This document shows, piece by piece, positions 18,001 to 26,878 of a stretch of 64,000 nucleotides of DNA. The notes below the pieces were generated by a model, which worked only from the letters and a program-made list of their open reading frames with translations, did no database searches and had not been told where the DNA came from. The position numbers and the translations under genes were made by a program. Source of the stretch: Sinorhizobium glycinis (GTDB lineage: Bacteria; Pseudomonadota; Alphaproteobacteria; Rhizobiales; Rhizobiaceae). The stretch is taken from positions 397,422 to 461,421 of the forward strand of contig NZ_LPUX01000060.1 in assembly GCF_001651865.1 (NCBI RefSeq), read 5' to 3'. Position 1 is the first letter of the stretch, and the number at the start of each line of letters is the position of its first letter.

Positions 18001-20636
18001 TCGGCGCCGAGCGTCGGCGCGAAAGTGTTGATGAGCATGGCGGGCAGGTCGCTCAGGCTCGCTCGGAGGTCGAGCCGGTCGCCGGCCGTGCCGGAGACGG
18101 CCACGGTACCCGTCGAAGCCTGGACGGACAGGCCGTCGAGGCGAGCCACGCCGTCTTCGATCGCAATCACGGTCGGTTCTGCGAGCTGCAGCGGCAGGCG
18201 TCTCGGTGCCGCCGAGGCAGAGGTAAGGCGGATCTCGGTGCGGCCGGCGTCGCTCGTCAGCTCGCCCGCCGCCCGAAGCGGTGCGCCGTCATAGAGGCCC
18301 TCGGCCGAAAAGCCGGTCCTGCCGCCCTGCTGCTCGAAAGCGACGTTGACGTCCGACACCCGGTTTTCGCCCTGTGCTACACTCTCCGCCTGGACGCTGC
18401 CCTTGATCGCAAGCCTGGCTATGTCTGCGATACCAAGGTCGACCACCGGTTTCGCGATCGTCAGCGCGCCGCGCTCTACGCTGCTGCCATTGGCTTTGAT
18501 CACGACCGAGGTGACGCCACCGACGGTCTCAAGCGTCGCCGAACCGGTGAGGTCGCCGGAGGCCTGCTGGCCGGCCATGGCGGCGAGCAGGGCAAGATCG
18601 GGAAGGTTGACGTCGAGCTTGCCGTTCGGCTTGAAGTCGGCCGTCAGGTCGATCGCGCCGGTGAGGCTGTTGCCGCCGATTTTCGCTTCCAGCGCGGGAA
18701 CGGAGGTGCGGCCGTCCTTCGAGACGACGTCGGCGCGAATGTCGACCGCCTGGCCGTCAAGCGTGCCGGTGGCGGTGAGCTTCGCCTCGGGGCTGCCGGG
18801 CGTCGCCGTCGCGTCGGCATTGATCGTCAGATCGGTCAACGTACGCCCGGCAAGCGTCGCGCCGCTCGAAGTGATCTCTGCCTTAACGCCGAGCTTGTTC
18901 ATGGGACCGGAGGCGGCGGCCTGGAAGGCGGCGCTGCCCTTGGCGTCTGGCAAAAAGCGGCCGAGTTCCGGGAGTGTGCCCTTGATGTCCGCAGTCAGCG
19001 TTTCGCCGGAAAGGGTGAGCGAGCCGGAGGCTTCCACGGCTTCGGATTTGATCTCAAGGCCGCTCAACTGGACGCTTCCGTCCTCTTCGGTCACCAGATT
19101 GCCGTTGACGGCGATCGTCTTCTCGAATTTTTGCGCGAGCGCGGGCGGCAGGACGCCCGGAACGGCGAAGAGCTTGAACGCCGCCTCGAGCGTGGTGTCG
19201 GCGCGATCGAGACTGCCGGTGACGGAGCCGCCGATGCTGGCGCTTTCGAGCGTCAACGGGTCGAAACGGATGCTATCCGGCGCGATCGCGATCGTGCCGG
19301 CGAGCTTCATTGGCGCCTGTATGGCCCTGTCGAGATCGGCGCTTGCAAACCGGGTCTCGGCGATCTCCACCGTTGTCTTCAGCGATCCCGTCTGCGTTTC
19401 CAGGTTGAAGGAGTCGCTTTGTGCCGAGAGCCGGATGGCACCGAGATCTCCCTGAGGCAGGCCGAGCGAGGCGATGTCCGCGGCGATGTCGAGGATCGCC
19501 GACTGCCCCTCGCCGATCAGTGACAGGTTGGCCGTGTTGATCCGTGCCTGCAACTCTCCATCCTTCAGCGGCCATCGGAAATCGAACGGACCGTTCGTGC
19601 CGGCGACGCTTGCCTGAAGATTGTTCTCGCCGCGGCTGTCGACACTTCCCGAGGCGTTGAGCGTCAGGGCCCCGGTCGCAAGCTTGCCCGCGTCGATCCG
19701 GAACTTGCTCTTGCCGTCGAAGGCGGCGGTCAGGTCGATGCTGGTCGTCCCCTCGAAAAGCGGCCTGAAGGCGGCCGGCATCAGCCGGGCGAAAGCGCCG
19801 CCGCCGGTGAGCGCAAGATTGTGCATGCCGTCGGCCACCAGCACGTGTCGCCCTTCGAGCCGAAGAATCTCGCTGCCGTCGAGCGATGCAGTGCCGGAGC
19901 CCGTCCAGTCGGAGAGGGGCCCCTGTCCCGTGATCTGGATATCAACTGAGGGTTCCCCCGGCAGCCGCAGCAGCTTGGCGAGCAGCCCGCCCTTCGGTTC
20001 GGCGACTTCAGCCTCGAGCTTCAGCTCGTTTCCGGCTGGATTGAAGACGAGATCGGCGACGGCGCGCGCCTCCGGGCGGTCGCGCTCGGCCGCGTCGAAG
20101 GCGAGCGCGATGCTCGAGTTGGTGGCGTTGACCTTGCCTTTCGCGGTCAGGAACTGGTCCTTGCCGGCGATCGCCTTGCCGATCACGATCTCCTTGAGAT
20201 CGAGGGCACCGATCTTCACGTCCACCGGCAAAGCGAGCGTCCGTCGCACTTCTCTCGTTTCGGCGGAGGGGATCGGCAGCCGTTCGAGGCGGACGGAGCC
20301 TGCCGAGATGTTGCGTGCATCGAAGCGCATCGACAGAAGTTCGGACGGCGTCCAGTTGACCGAGAGGTCGCGAACCTCCGCATAAGTCCCCTCGCTATCG
20401 AAGAGCGTCACCGTTCCGGCGGTGAAGTCGCCGGTGAGCAGCGCACCCGGATCGGAGATGCGGACGATCTGGTCGGGCGTTGCCGCATATTTTTCGATCG
20501 CCCAGGCGACGACGCGCGCGCCGGGCACGGTGAAGCCGAGAAAGGCGACGAGGAGAAGCAACGCGACGACGAGCACGCCGACAAGGGCGAAGATGTAGCG
20601 CAGCGCTGATCGAAATGTGCCGATGACCTGATTCAT
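15015..20636 (-). CDS. tamB: Translocation and assembly module protein TamB
   Basis: 1873 aa, much longer than E. coli TamB (about 1260). One N-terminal membrane anchor (about residues 12-35, ALVGVLVVALLLLVAFLG) is followed by a very long repetitive beta-rich periplasmic region and the conserved C-terminal TamB/DUF490 domain (GHIGFGGDLVPTLDLDASS..., FNRSLNNLSAFQIAQLA, ending KLKGEAAGDG..GIFFEREY). It works with TamA between inner and outer membrane in outer-membrane protein insertion or lipid transport. Residues about 457-1414 are two tandem copies of a ~480-residue block, which explains the extra length. tamA lies 97 bp upstream on the same strand. Confidence 0.93.
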   Translation of the reverse strand: MNQVIGTFRSALRYIFALVGVLVVALLLLVAFLGFTVPGARVVAWAIEKYAATPDQIVRISDPGALLTGDFTAGTVTLFDSEGTYAEVRDLSVNWTPSELLSMRFDARNISAGSVRLERLPIPSAETREVRRTLALPVDVKIGALDLKEIVIGKAIAGKDQFLTAKGKVNATNSSIALAFDAAERDRPEARAVADLVFNPAGNELKLEAEVAEPKGGLLAKLLRLPGEPSVDIQITGQGPLSDWTGSGTASLDGSEILRLEGRHVLVADGMHNLALTGGGAFARLMPAAFRPLFEGTTSIDLTAAFDGKSKFRIDAGKLATGALTLNASGSVDSRGENNLQASVAGTNGPFDFRWPLKDGELQARINTANLSLIGEGQSAILDIAADIASLGLPQGDLGAIRLSAQSDSFNLETQTGSLKTTVEIAETRFASADLDRAIQAPMKLAGTIAIAPDSIRFDPLTLESASIGGSVTGSLDRADTTLEAAFKLFAVPGVLPPALAQKFEKTIAVNGNLVTEEDGSVQLSGLEIKSEAVEASGSLTLSGETLTADIKGTLPELGRFLPDAKGSAAFQAAASGPMNKLGVKAEITSSGATLAGRTLTDLTINADATATPGSPEAKLTATGTLDGQAVDIRADVVSKDGRTSVPALEAKIGGNSLTGAIDLTADFKPNGKLDVNLPDLALLAAMAGQQASGDLTGSATLETVGGVTSVVIKANGSSVERGALTIAKPVVDLGIADIARLAIKGSVQAESVAQGENRVSDVNVAFEQQGGRTGFSAEGLYDGAPLRAAGELTSDAGRTEIRLTSASAAPRRLPLQLAEPTVIAIEDGVARLDGLSVQASTGTVAVSGTAGDRLDLRASLSDLPAMLINTFAPTLGAEGAIAGTLDIDGDAQAPVVAYDLVWSGASMSSLRSAGLAAQDLTAKGMVTVTDATISFDPTTIESPGFRGNLTGSLARAEKTATANFEVRAEPSFLPAGLATRFDTPVAVSGKVETGGDGSIKLSALEVQSGTVNANGSATIAGGQLTADLEGTLPDLGKLLADADGKADFKAEISGPLEALAVKGELTSSGAMLAGRSLTDLTVTADATVKPGSPQAKLTATGGLDGQPIDVRAEVVSAEGRTSIPTLEAKIGGNRLTGAIDLTADFKPNGTIGFNLPDLGLVAALAGQKASGDLSGSAAITTANGVTSVSVKASGGSIKRDALTVTRPVADIRIADIATLAIRGTVKAESVAQGQNRVSAVNLTFEQQSGRTGFEVAGQYDGAPLSAKGDLASAGGRTEIRLASLSAAPRRLPLKLARPTVLAIENGTVRLGDLTIQASKGTIAVAGTAGETLDISAKLNALPAALINTFAATLGAEGTIDGTVEISGTAAAPVVNYDLRWSGASVAAARGAGVSGLDIAAKGRFADNRVTLDATVSGPAGLSFRGGGHVDVGGNMPLSMKFAGDVPFALLAATLAEQGFTLTGAAKLDLSLSGPAKAPQITGTISTAGGRLVDVRRNLALNDLAANVTLDGRQATINRLTGNLASGGSIEASGTVGITAGSSFPADLRIRLNNATYVDGTLFTANLAGDLTLKGPLVATPVLGGELTIRKAAITVPEKLPTSLSAIDIQHRNAPAGVRQMARDVRRETSASGGAGVNAGGVIAFDLAVRSPGQFFVRGRGIDAELGGDLTIRGTAVRPIVSGDFDMRRGRLEILGKRLTFTEGHIGFGGDLVPTLDLDASSSAGSTTITVNIAGPANNPTVTFSSSPALPQDEILAQLIFNRSLNNLSAFQIAQLASAVSQLAGGGSTSLLDGLRNKLGVDDLDITTDESGGAQLRAGKYLNDRTYLELQQGSDSASSKAIINLDVGRGVKLKGEAAGDGSAAGGIFFEREY
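16395..19268 (-). repeat. Tandem ~1.43-kb internal duplication in tamB
   Basis: Two coding blocks of about 1435 bp (roughly 19268 down to 17831, and 17830 down to 16395) encode clearly homologous ~480-residue segments. Paired landmarks are SFDP/RFDP starts, EAKIGGN.LTGAIDLTADF, AESVAQG.NRVS, SAAPRRLPL and the YDL.WSGAS ends. Boundaries are approximate because they were judged by eye at protein level. Confidence 0.8.
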
Positions 20637-20733
20637 GTCCTATCCATAGACCATGTGACGCCGCTCTGGAATCGGCAGGACGGAAGCACCCGCGTCGGAC
20701 TTGCCTATCTTAGCACGGCATCTCCGCCTGGCA

Positions 20734-22656
20734 TCAGAAGGATTGGCCGATGCCCGCATAAATGCCGTAATCGGTACCGCCCGGATACTTGTTGAGCGGA
20801 ACCGCGAAATCGAGGCGGATCGGCCCGAAGGGCGTCGCATAGCGAAGGCCGATGCCGGCCCCGGCGCGTATGTCGGAGAAATCCGGTGCCGTGCCCGCCG
20901 AGACGCTGCCGGCGTCGACGAAGGGCACGAGACCGATCGTATCGGTTACCGCGATGCGGACCTCCAGCGAGCCGTTCACATAGGAGCGCCCGCCGGTCTC
21001 CTCGTTGTCGGCGTTGCGCGGGCTGATCTCCTGGAAGGAATAGCCGCGCACCGAGCCGCCGCCGCCGAGGAAGAAGCGCCGGGTCGCCGGAATGTCGGAA
21101 AGTTCGTCGCCGCCGACAAGCGTGCCGGCGCCGAGCTTGCCGGCGAGCACGAAGCGTTTTTCGCTGCCCAGCGCATGATAGGCGGAGGCGGAGGTCTCGA
21201 AGGAACTGAAGAAGGTCTGGCCCTCGATCTCGTAGCTCGGTTTCGCGTTGATCATCGCCCGGTAGCCTTCCGTGGCGTTCAGCTTGTCGTCGCGGGTGTC
21301 GCGGACATATTCGAGCGGGATCGCGGCGGTCAGATAGGAATTCGAGCCGAAGGCGTCGTCGATGTCGGCCCAGCTCAGCTCCGCACCGACGGAGACCGTA
21401 TCCTCGGGCGAAAGCTCGAAGCCCGCGCCGGCCGCGGCGGTGATCGTCTTGGCATTGTAGGCATCCGGATCGACGATGGCCGCCCTGACGCTCGCCGTGA
21501 AGGTCGATGCAGGCCCGAAGGCACCGGGCTTGGCGAAGAGAATGCCGGCCGAATAGTCGAGCCCGCCGACATCCGTGGTCTCGCCGATCCGGTCGACGGA
21601 GCCCTCGATCCGGAGCGATTCGGCACGGCCGAAGAGATTGCGATGGCCCCAATAGCCCTGCAGGCCGAGACCGTCGGTCGTCGAGACCTGACCGCCGAAG
21701 CCGAAATACCTGTGCTTGCCCTCGGACACCTGGATGTTCATCGGGATCGTGCCGTCCGGCGCGAGCTGATCGGCCTCGACGATCGTGACGCTGGAGAAGA
21801 CGTTGAGCGTCCGCAGCCGCTCGGCGGCCTTGCGGATGTTTTCCGGCGAGTAGGGCCGGCCGTGATTGAGCCGTGAATAGTCGCGGACGAAATTCGGGTC
21901 GACGGTCCTGGTGCCGGTGACCGTGAGAGCGCCGACAGGCGCGACAGGCCCGGATTCGGCCCTGATCGTCACGTCGACCGTGGAGGTGGCATGGTCGGCG
22001 ACGACGCTGCGCTCGGTGAGCTTGGCAAGCGGCCGGCTCTGCTCCTTGAGATCGACGACGATCTGCTCGCCCGCCTTGATGATCAGCGTCGAGTCGGCGC
22101 GGGCGCCGCGCGTGAGATCGTAGGTCGCCGGATCGAGCCCGGCGGCATCGCCCTCGAACCTCACCGAACCGAGGGTGAAGGCCGGCCCCGGAGCGACCCG
22201 CACCGTCACCGGCACGGCCTGGCCATCGGGGAAGGAAGGGTCGGGCGGCAGGCTGTCGATGTCCTGGCCGTTGAGCAGGATGGTAACGGTGCCGCCGTAG
22301 CGCGCCTTTTCATAAAGCGCGGCAAGCAGCCGCTCCCGGTCGTCGCGCGCCTTGATCAACAGGCCGAGGTCGCCGGAGACCGGCTCGTCCTGATCCTGGT
22401 TGAGCTGCGAAGCATTTTCGAGCGCCTCGCGCAGTTCCTCGTCGTCCGTGCCGGGTTCGAAGGTCAGCGCGTAGTTGACGGGATCGAGAACCTGAACCTG
22501 CTCTTCGGCGCTTTCGAAAAAGCGCATGCCGAAGATCCGGATCGCATGGGCCTTGCCGGCGAAAATCGGCCCGAGCGCTGTCGAGGCCGCAAGAGCGAGC
22601 ACTGTCGCCGCCTTCCAATACGCGGTACTCGAGCGTGGTGGAGACATCCTCCGCAT
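20734..22656 (-). CDS. tamA: Translocation and assembly module protein TamA (Omp85 family)
   Basis: 640 aa. Signal peptide in the first ~40 residues (ALAASTALGPIFAGKAHA), POTRA domains to about residue 330, then a 16-stranded Omp85 beta-barrel. Barrel signatures are FFLGGGGSVRGYSFQE (the VRGF/Y loop-6 motif) and ending ATPFGPIRLDFAVPLNK...YAGIGQSF with a terminal aromatic residue. It is the outer-membrane partner of TamB. The start at 22656 is one of two close ATGs (the other is three codons in). tamA and tamB probably form one operon. Confidence 0.93.
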   Translation of the reverse strand: MRRMSPPRSSTAYWKAATVLALAASTALGPIFAGKAHAIRIFGMRFFESAEEQVQVLDPVNYALTFEPGTDDEELREALENASQLNQDQDEPVSGDLGLLIKARDDRERLLAALYEKARYGGTVTILLNGQDIDSLPPDPSFPDGQAVPVTVRVAPGPAFTLGSVRFEGDAAGLDPATYDLTRGARADSTLIIKAGEQIVVDLKEQSRPLAKLTERSVVADHATSTVDVTIRAESGPVAPVGALTVTGTRTVDPNFVRDYSRLNHGRPYSPENIRKAAERLRTLNVFSSVTIVEADQLAPDGTIPMNIQVSEGKHRYFGFGGQVSTTDGLGLQGYWGHRNLFGRAESLRIEGSVDRIGETTDVGGLDYSAGILFAKPGAFGPASTFTASVRAAIVDPDAYNAKTITAAAGAGFELSPEDTVSVGAELSWADIDDAFGSNSYLTAAIPLEYVRDTRDDKLNATEGYRAMINAKPSYEIEGQTFFSSFETSASAYHALGSEKRFVLAGKLGAGTLVGGDELSDIPATRRFFLGGGGSVRGYSFQEISPRNADNEETGGRSYVNGSLEVRIAVTDTIGLVPFVDAGSVSAGTAPDFSDIRAGAGIGLRYATPFGPIRLDFAVPLNKYPGGTDYGIYAGIGQSF

Positions 22657-22945
22657 CCCGTTTCAGGCGACTCTTTACTCAATGCCTGCATGTGCGGCAA
22701 TGGCACTTTAACATCGCTTGGTTCTCTATCTGTTAACGATGAGCGGCGGCAGTATCCAGCGCCGGAGCGGTGATTCCGGTCAGATTTTCGGCAAAAGGGC
22801 GCGTTCTGTGGTGCTTCGGGCACAAACGGCAGGGCAGATACCGCTTCGGGCGGCTTGCGGCTCGAGCGGCGATGTCTCGGTTGGAATCGACCCATTTGCG
22901 GCCGATAGCCATCGGCTCAGCAATTGCTAATCATGGATGGAATGC

Positions 22946-23050
22946 CTATAGCGCCGCGCGTGTTATCAGACGCGCAAAGGTCGCTGCAGCACTTTGAATT
23001 GCTGCATGTCTTTGTCCCTAACCGAGGTCGATTCGAGGAGACATGCAGTA
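22946..23050. repeat. Dispersed two-hairpin element, family D, full copy
   Basis: 105 bp. One end folds as CTATAGCG..GCGCGT/ACGCGC..CGCTGCAG, the other as TGCATGTC...GACATGCA with an inner palindrome. It is the most complete copy in the window together with 41569-41670. Confidence 0.75.
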
Positions 23051-23104
23051 GAGGTAAGTGCCCATGATGGATATAATGGATTACTCGCTGTAACACTTCG
23101 AATA

Positions 23105-23127
23105 GCTGCATGTCTTTGACATGCAGC
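23105..23127. repeat. Minimal hairpin derived from family D
   Basis: GCTGCATGTC-TTT-GACATGCAGC: a perfect 10-bp stem with a 3-nt loop. The bases before it (CACTTCGAATAGCTGCATG) match the flank of full family D copies, so it looks like a copy that has lost its central part. Confidence 0.7.
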
Positions 23128-23293
23128 AGGCCGTGTGGACGAGTTTCGATGAAGCACAGGCCTGCTAAACGACGACGGGGCTTGCTCCGGACTGTCCATC
23201 AAACCTCGCGATAGGGCGAAGCATCACCGGAATGCTGCCGTCGAGGAACGAGAGGCCCCTGGCTGGAGCGGATGGCCACATCGGGGTGAACCC

Positions 23294-24373
23294 ATGGAAC
23301 GACGCGACAAGGAACAGGAGAACCTTTCTCGGCTTGAACGGGCCGCGCAACAGACTGCTGATCCAAAAACCATGCAGCGGAAGGCGAAAAAGCCCGAGGA
23401 AAAACTTCAACTCAGCCTACGCAAGGGAGAAGTCTGGTGGACGGCTGGCTTCGCTGCCGCCGCCTTGCTGCTGTTTGGCATCCAAGTGCTGATCAATTGG
23501 CGCTTGGATTGGCTTGAGGCGCCTTTGCGCGTTCGCTTGCTGAACTACGTCAGGGGCGGCCAACTCATTTTCGTTTTGCTGACCGTGGCGAATGTTGTCG
23601 AAGTCTTTCTCATTGGCAGAATTCCCAATCGTGTCTCGCGTTTCAACCTGAAACGTATTCTTCGATTGGTGGTCGTCGTCGCCATCGTCTTCGTGGTCAT
23701 TTCGGTCTTGTTCGTGAACTGGTACGCCGCGGTTGTTTCGCTTGGCCTGATTTCATTGATTCTCGGCTTTGCGCTGCAAATGCCGATCTCCAGTTTCATC
23801 GCGTGGATTTATATTCTGGCAAGGGCGCCTTATCGCGTTGGTGACCGCATTCGCATCGGCGATGCGCATGGCGATGTCGTTGATGTCAGCTATCTCGACA
23901 CGACGTTATGGGAATTCGGCGGCGAACATCTTTGGACCGATCATCCGAGCGGACGCATCATCAAGTTTCCGAACTCCACCGTGTTTGACACGCCGGTCTT
24001 CAACTATTCCTGGCCGCTGTTTCCCTATGTCTGGAACGAAATCAAGTTCCAGCTCGCCTATGAAAGCGATCTGGAATTCGTAGCGCAAACGATGAGAGAG
24101 GTCGTGGAAGAGCAGATCGGCGACATCATGAGCCAGAAGGTCAAGGTCTATAAGCACATCCTATCGAAGACGCCGGTGGACGAACTCGAAGTGAAGGAGC
24201 ATCCCGTGGTTCATTTTCGCGTCAGTGAAAACACCTGGCTCGAAGCCATCGTGCGTTACCTCGTGCCGCCGAAGGAAGCGGGGCGCACCAAGACACGCTT
24301 GATCAAGGAAATGTTGGCGCGAATGAATGCAGAGCCCGATCGGGTGCTGTTTCCGAGGAGCAATCTGAGGTGA
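23294..24373 (+). CDS. MscS-family mechanosensitive ion channel protein
   Basis: 359 aa. A charged N-terminal ~55 residues precede three membrane helices (about 57-80, 95-115 and 122-165). The third continues into the pore region and the MscS beta-domain start (SFIAWIYILARAPYRVGDRIRIGDAHGDVVDVSYLDTTLWE). The rest is the cytoplasmic vestibule. It likely opens on membrane tension to release solutes during hypo-osmotic shock. The gene stands alone, facing away from tamA. The G+C content at the third codon position looks lower than in its neighbours, suggesting a different history; this was judged by eye. Confidence 0.85.
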   Translation: MERRDKEQENLSRLERAAQQTADPKTMQRKAKKPEEKLQLSLRKGEVWWTAGFAAAALLLFGIQVLINWRLDWLEAPLRVRLLNYVRGGQLIFVLLTVANVVEVFLIGRIPNRVSRFNLKRILRLVVVVAIVFVVISVLFVNWYAAVVSLGLISLILGFALQMPISSFIAWIYILARAPYRVGDRIRIGDAHGDVVDVSYLDTTLWEFGGEHLWTDHPSGRIIKFPNSTVFDTPVFNYSWPLFPYVWNEIKFQLAYESDLEFVAQTMREVVEEQIGDIMSQKVKVYKHILSKTPVDELEVKEHPVVHFRVSENTWLEAIVRYLVPPKEAGRTKTRLIKEMLARMNAEPDRVLFPRSNLR

Positions 24374-24514
24374 ACTTCCTCGCGCACGCCGGCGAGGAGT
24401 CAAATCGGCCGCGTCGCGGCAGGCAAGCCCGGGTACCGTCATACCCAGCCGGTCGACATCACTGGAAATCGAACTATCGTTGACTACTTGTCGTCTATCA
24501 GCGGAGGGAATTCC

Positions 24515-25078
24515 ATGGCTGACAAGACGTCAATCAAATCGACCAGGGTTGCTCCGAAGGCCGCCAAACGGCGCGAGCAGTCCGCCAAATCATCGGCCCG
24601 CGGATCCGTGACGAAGAAGCTGCCGACAGTGCCGAAGGCCATCGTGACGACGAGCAACGGCCGCGCGATCGCTGCGAAACCGGCCCTCCTGTCCGGCGGC
24701 AATCCCCAGATCGCCAAGGCCGACGGCGACGCCCCGGTGCAGGCCTACATCGCGGCCATGCCGGGCTGGAAGAGCGAGGTCGGGCGCCGGCTCGATGCGC
24801 TCATCGTGCGCACCGTCCCCGAGGTGCGCAAGGCGGTCAAATGGAACTCGCCCTTCTATGGCATCGAGGGCCAGGGCTGGTTCCTCAGCTTTCATTGCTT
24901 CACCAAATACATCAAGGTGGCATTCTTCCGCGGTGCATCGCTCAGTCCTGTTCCTCCGGTTGAGTCCAAGGACAAGGATGTGCGCTATTTCCACATTTTT
25001 GAGGGCGACCAGATGGACGAGAAACTTGTGGCGAGTTGGGTCGAACAGGCATCGAAGCTGCCCGGCTGGATCCCGTAG
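24515..25078 (+). CDS. DUF1801-domain protein
   Basis: 187 aa. A Lys/Ala-rich basic N-terminus (residues 1-75) is followed by a DUF1801 (YdhG-like) domain: PVQAYIAAMPGWKSEVGRRLDALI, VRKAVKWNSPFYGIEGQGWFLSFHCFTKYIKVAFFRG. The molecular role of this family is unknown. The ATG at 24515 has GGAGGG upstream and was preferred to an earlier in-frame start at 24488. A second protein of the same type follows 49 bp later on the same strand, so the pair is probably one transcript. Confidence 0.8.
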   Translation: MADKTSIKSTRVAPKAAKRREQSAKSSARGSVTKKLPTVPKAIVTTSNGRAIAAKPALLSGGNPQIAKADGDAPVQAYIAAMPGWKSEVGRRLDALIVRTVPEVRKAVKWNSPFYGIEGQGWFLSFHCFTKYIKVAFFRGASLSPVPPVESKDKDVRYFHIFEGDQMDEKLVASWVEQASKLPGWIP

Positions 25079-25127
25079 AGATCGGCACATGGACGGTGAT
25101 CGACAAAACAGAAGGAAAGCGGCGGGA

Positions 25128-25568
25128 ATGATCAAGAAGACGGGCTTGACGGAATCCGAGGGAGAAAAGTCTCCCTCTCAGCTGATAGATGAGAGAATCG
25201 AAGAACTGAGCGATTGGCGCGGCGAGACGCTTGCGCGCGCCCGAATGCTCATCAAGGAGGCTGATCCCGCAGTGATCGAGGAGTGGAAGTGGAGAGGCGT
25301 TCCGGTGTGGTCGCACGCCGGTATCATCTGCACCGGCGAGACCTACAAGAGTGTGGTCAAGCTGACCTTCGCCAAGGGCGCCTCGCTGGAGGACCCTGCA
25401 CGCCTCTTCAACTCCAGCCTCGAAGGCAACACCCGGCGAGCCATCGACCTCCGTGAGGGCGAGAGGATCGACGAAGAGGCGTTGAAAGCGCTTGTTCAGG
25501 CCGCCGTGGCCCTGAACACGTCGGTGCAAGCCGCCGGCCACACTCGAAAGAAACCAAAGCGCGCTTGA
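25128..25568 (+). CDS. DUF1801-type protein, second of a pair
   Basis: 146 aa from the ATG at 25128 (an alternative ATG at 25089 would add 13 residues). The core, IDERIEELSDWRGETLARARMLIKEADPAVIEEWKWRGVPVWSHAGIICTGETYKSVVKLTFAKGASL, is a DUF1801-type fold in which the N-terminal helix region differs from the first gene. Function unknown. It ends in a basic tail (RKKPKRA). It lies 49 bp after the first DUF1801 gene and is convergent with the lipoprotein gene downstream. Confidence 0.78.
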   Translation: MIKKTGLTESEGEKSPSQLIDERIEELSDWRGETLARARMLIKEADPAVIEEWKWRGVPVWSHAGIICTGETYKSVVKLTFAKGASLEDPARLFNSSLEGNTRRAIDLREGERIDEEALKALVQAAVALNTSVQAAGHTRKKPKRA

Positions 25569-25602
25569 GAGCGCTCCTGCAAGCGGCCACGTCACAAACA
25601 TG

Positions 25603-25626
25603 GGCCCCGGATATCGCTCCGGGGCC
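25603..25626. terminator. Hairpin between convergent genes
   Basis: GGCCCCGG ... CCGGGGCC, an 8-bp G+C stem with an 8-nt loop, lying between the stop of the DUF1801 gene and the stop of the lipoprotein gene. No long T run follows, so it is only a probable bidirectional terminator. Confidence 0.45.
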
Positions 25627-25651
25627 GTTCGTTCGATGAGCGCCGCGGCAA

Positions 25652-25903
25652 TCAGCACGCGTCGATGTAGCGGCGGCCGTAGCGATCGCGGTAGTAGCAC
25701 TGGCCCGGCTGGTCGGTGACATGGCCGATCACGGCACCCGAAACACCGCCGATGGCCGCGCCGACGGCCGCGCCGCGCACGTCCCCGGTGATCGCGCCGC
25801 CGATGATCGCGCCCGACGCGGCGCCGATGCCGGCACCCTTTTCCGTCTGCGTGCAGCTTGCGACCGACAGGGCGACCAGAACAAGTGCGATGGCTTTCTT
25901 CAT
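25652..25903 (-). CDS. Small glycine-zipper lipoprotein
   Basis: 83 aa. A lipoprotein signal peptide ends in the lipobox SVAS-C at Cys17. Next is a glycine-zipper region (GAGIGAASGAIIGGAITGDVRG) and a short C-terminal CYYRDRYGRRYIDAC. It should be lipid-anchored, probably in the outer membrane, similar to OsmB and 17-kDa surface antigen type proteins. The ATG at 25903 has GGAGAGGA upstream; a longer frame exists but lacks family resemblance. Function not known beyond envelope association. Confidence 0.85.
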   Translation of the reverse strand: MKKAIALVLVALSVASCTQTEKGAGIGAASGAIIGGAITGDVRGAAVGAAIGGVSGAVIGHVTDQPGQCYYRDRYGRRYIDAC

Positions 25904-26331
25904 GTTGTCCTCTCCGATGTCTACGGATGTCAGCCTGTCGCTTCGTCCGTCTCTTGGGTGATGGTGGCAAGACGCGACCGGCGTCCCTCCACTTGAACTT
26001 GCAATGCGGAAAATACCCCGCCGCCCAGGAATGTCCACTGGAGGCGGCGCGATCGTCCGCCCGCAAGATAATGCGATCCTTCCTGAACAGAAGATGAAGG
26101 CGCTGTTTCCGGCGTTACATGCCGTGTCGCATTTTTTTACCCTTCTGCAGCCGAGACGGTTGCGACATTCGGAAAAAAGACAAATGATACAACGTCGCCA
26201 ATGGTCCGGGAGGAGCGGACCGCTGGCAAAGGGCATTGATATCTGGGCGCGTACCTTTCAGTCGCGTGAACATATCTCACCCGATTTGAAGCCGCGCTCG
26301 CTTTGGTACGGACCGACCCCGGAGGAGCGAA
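25904..26331. other. Gene-free stretch before coxS
   Basis: 428 bp between divergent genes. It must contain the lipoprotein promoter and the coxS promoter. A run of seven T (near 26132) and an A-rich patch (26170-26190) are the only A+T-rich spots. No repeat or coding sequence was recognised. Confidence 0.4.
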
Positions 26332-26820
26332 ATGGCGAAAATAACGATGACGGTCAACGGTCGCCAGGTGAGCGGCGTCTGTGATGACCGGACGCTGCTG
26401 GTGCACTTTATCCGCGAGAATCTCGGGCTGACCGGCACGCATGTCGGCTGCGACACGTCGCAGTGCGGCGCCTGCGTCATCCACATGGATGGCCAATCGG
26501 TGAAGAGCTGTTCCATCCTTGCGGCGCAAGCCGCAGGTTCGTCGATCACGACTATCGAGGGGCTGGCGCAGAACGGCGAGCTCCATCCGGTGCAGGCGGC
26601 CTTCAAGGCGCATCACGGCCTTCAATGCGGCTTCTGCACGCCCGGCATGGTGATGACGGCCGTCGACATGATCCGGCGTCACGGCAGCGACCTCGACGAG
26701 GCGACGGTTCGCGCCGAACTGGAAGGCAATATCTGTCGCTGCACCGGCTACCACAACATCGTCAAGGCGATCCTCGCCGCGGTCCATGAAACGGGCGGCG
26801 TGCGTCAGGCCGCGGAATGA
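26332..26820 (+). CDS. coxS: CoxS-type [2Fe-2S] subunit of molybdenum hydroxylase
   Basis: 162 aa, usual size for the small subunit. It has the N-terminal plant-type [2Fe-2S] cluster ([16 protein letters not shown]) and the second helical [2Fe-2S] domain (CGFCTPGMV...[10 protein letters not shown]). It carries electrons from the molybdenum centre of CoxL to the FAD of CoxM. First gene of a coxS-coxL-coxM operon, with a 58-bp gap to coxL. Homologues are often labelled carbon monoxide dehydrogenase, but see coxL for the true class. Confidence 0.92.
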   Translation: MAKITMTVNGRQVSGVCDDRTLLVHFIRENLGLTGTHVGCDTSQCGACVIHMDGQSVKSCSILAAQAAGSSITTIEGLAQNGELHPVQAAFKAHHGLQCGFCTPGMVMTAVDMIRRHGSDLDEATVRAELEGNICRCTGYHNIVKAILAAVHETGGVRQAAE

Positions 26821-26878
26821 GCGGCAAGCCGCTCGAAACAATCCAGGATTTTCGCTGAATCTCGGGAGGAGATAGGCA

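Larger units (their letters stand above)
22657..23293. other. Gene-free stretch between tamA and the mechanosensitive channel gene
   Basis: 637 bp between divergent genes. It should hold the tamA promoter near 22680-22800 and the mscS-like promoter near 23200-23290. It also contains a full two-hairpin repeat (22946-23050) and a minimal hairpin copy (23105-23127). No credible coding sequence was seen. Confidence 0.5.

Noticed and set aside
25089..25127. Earlier ATG for the second DUF1801 gene
   Set aside because: It would add 13 residues outside the family match; the ATG at 25128 is at least as well placed, so the shorter form was listed.
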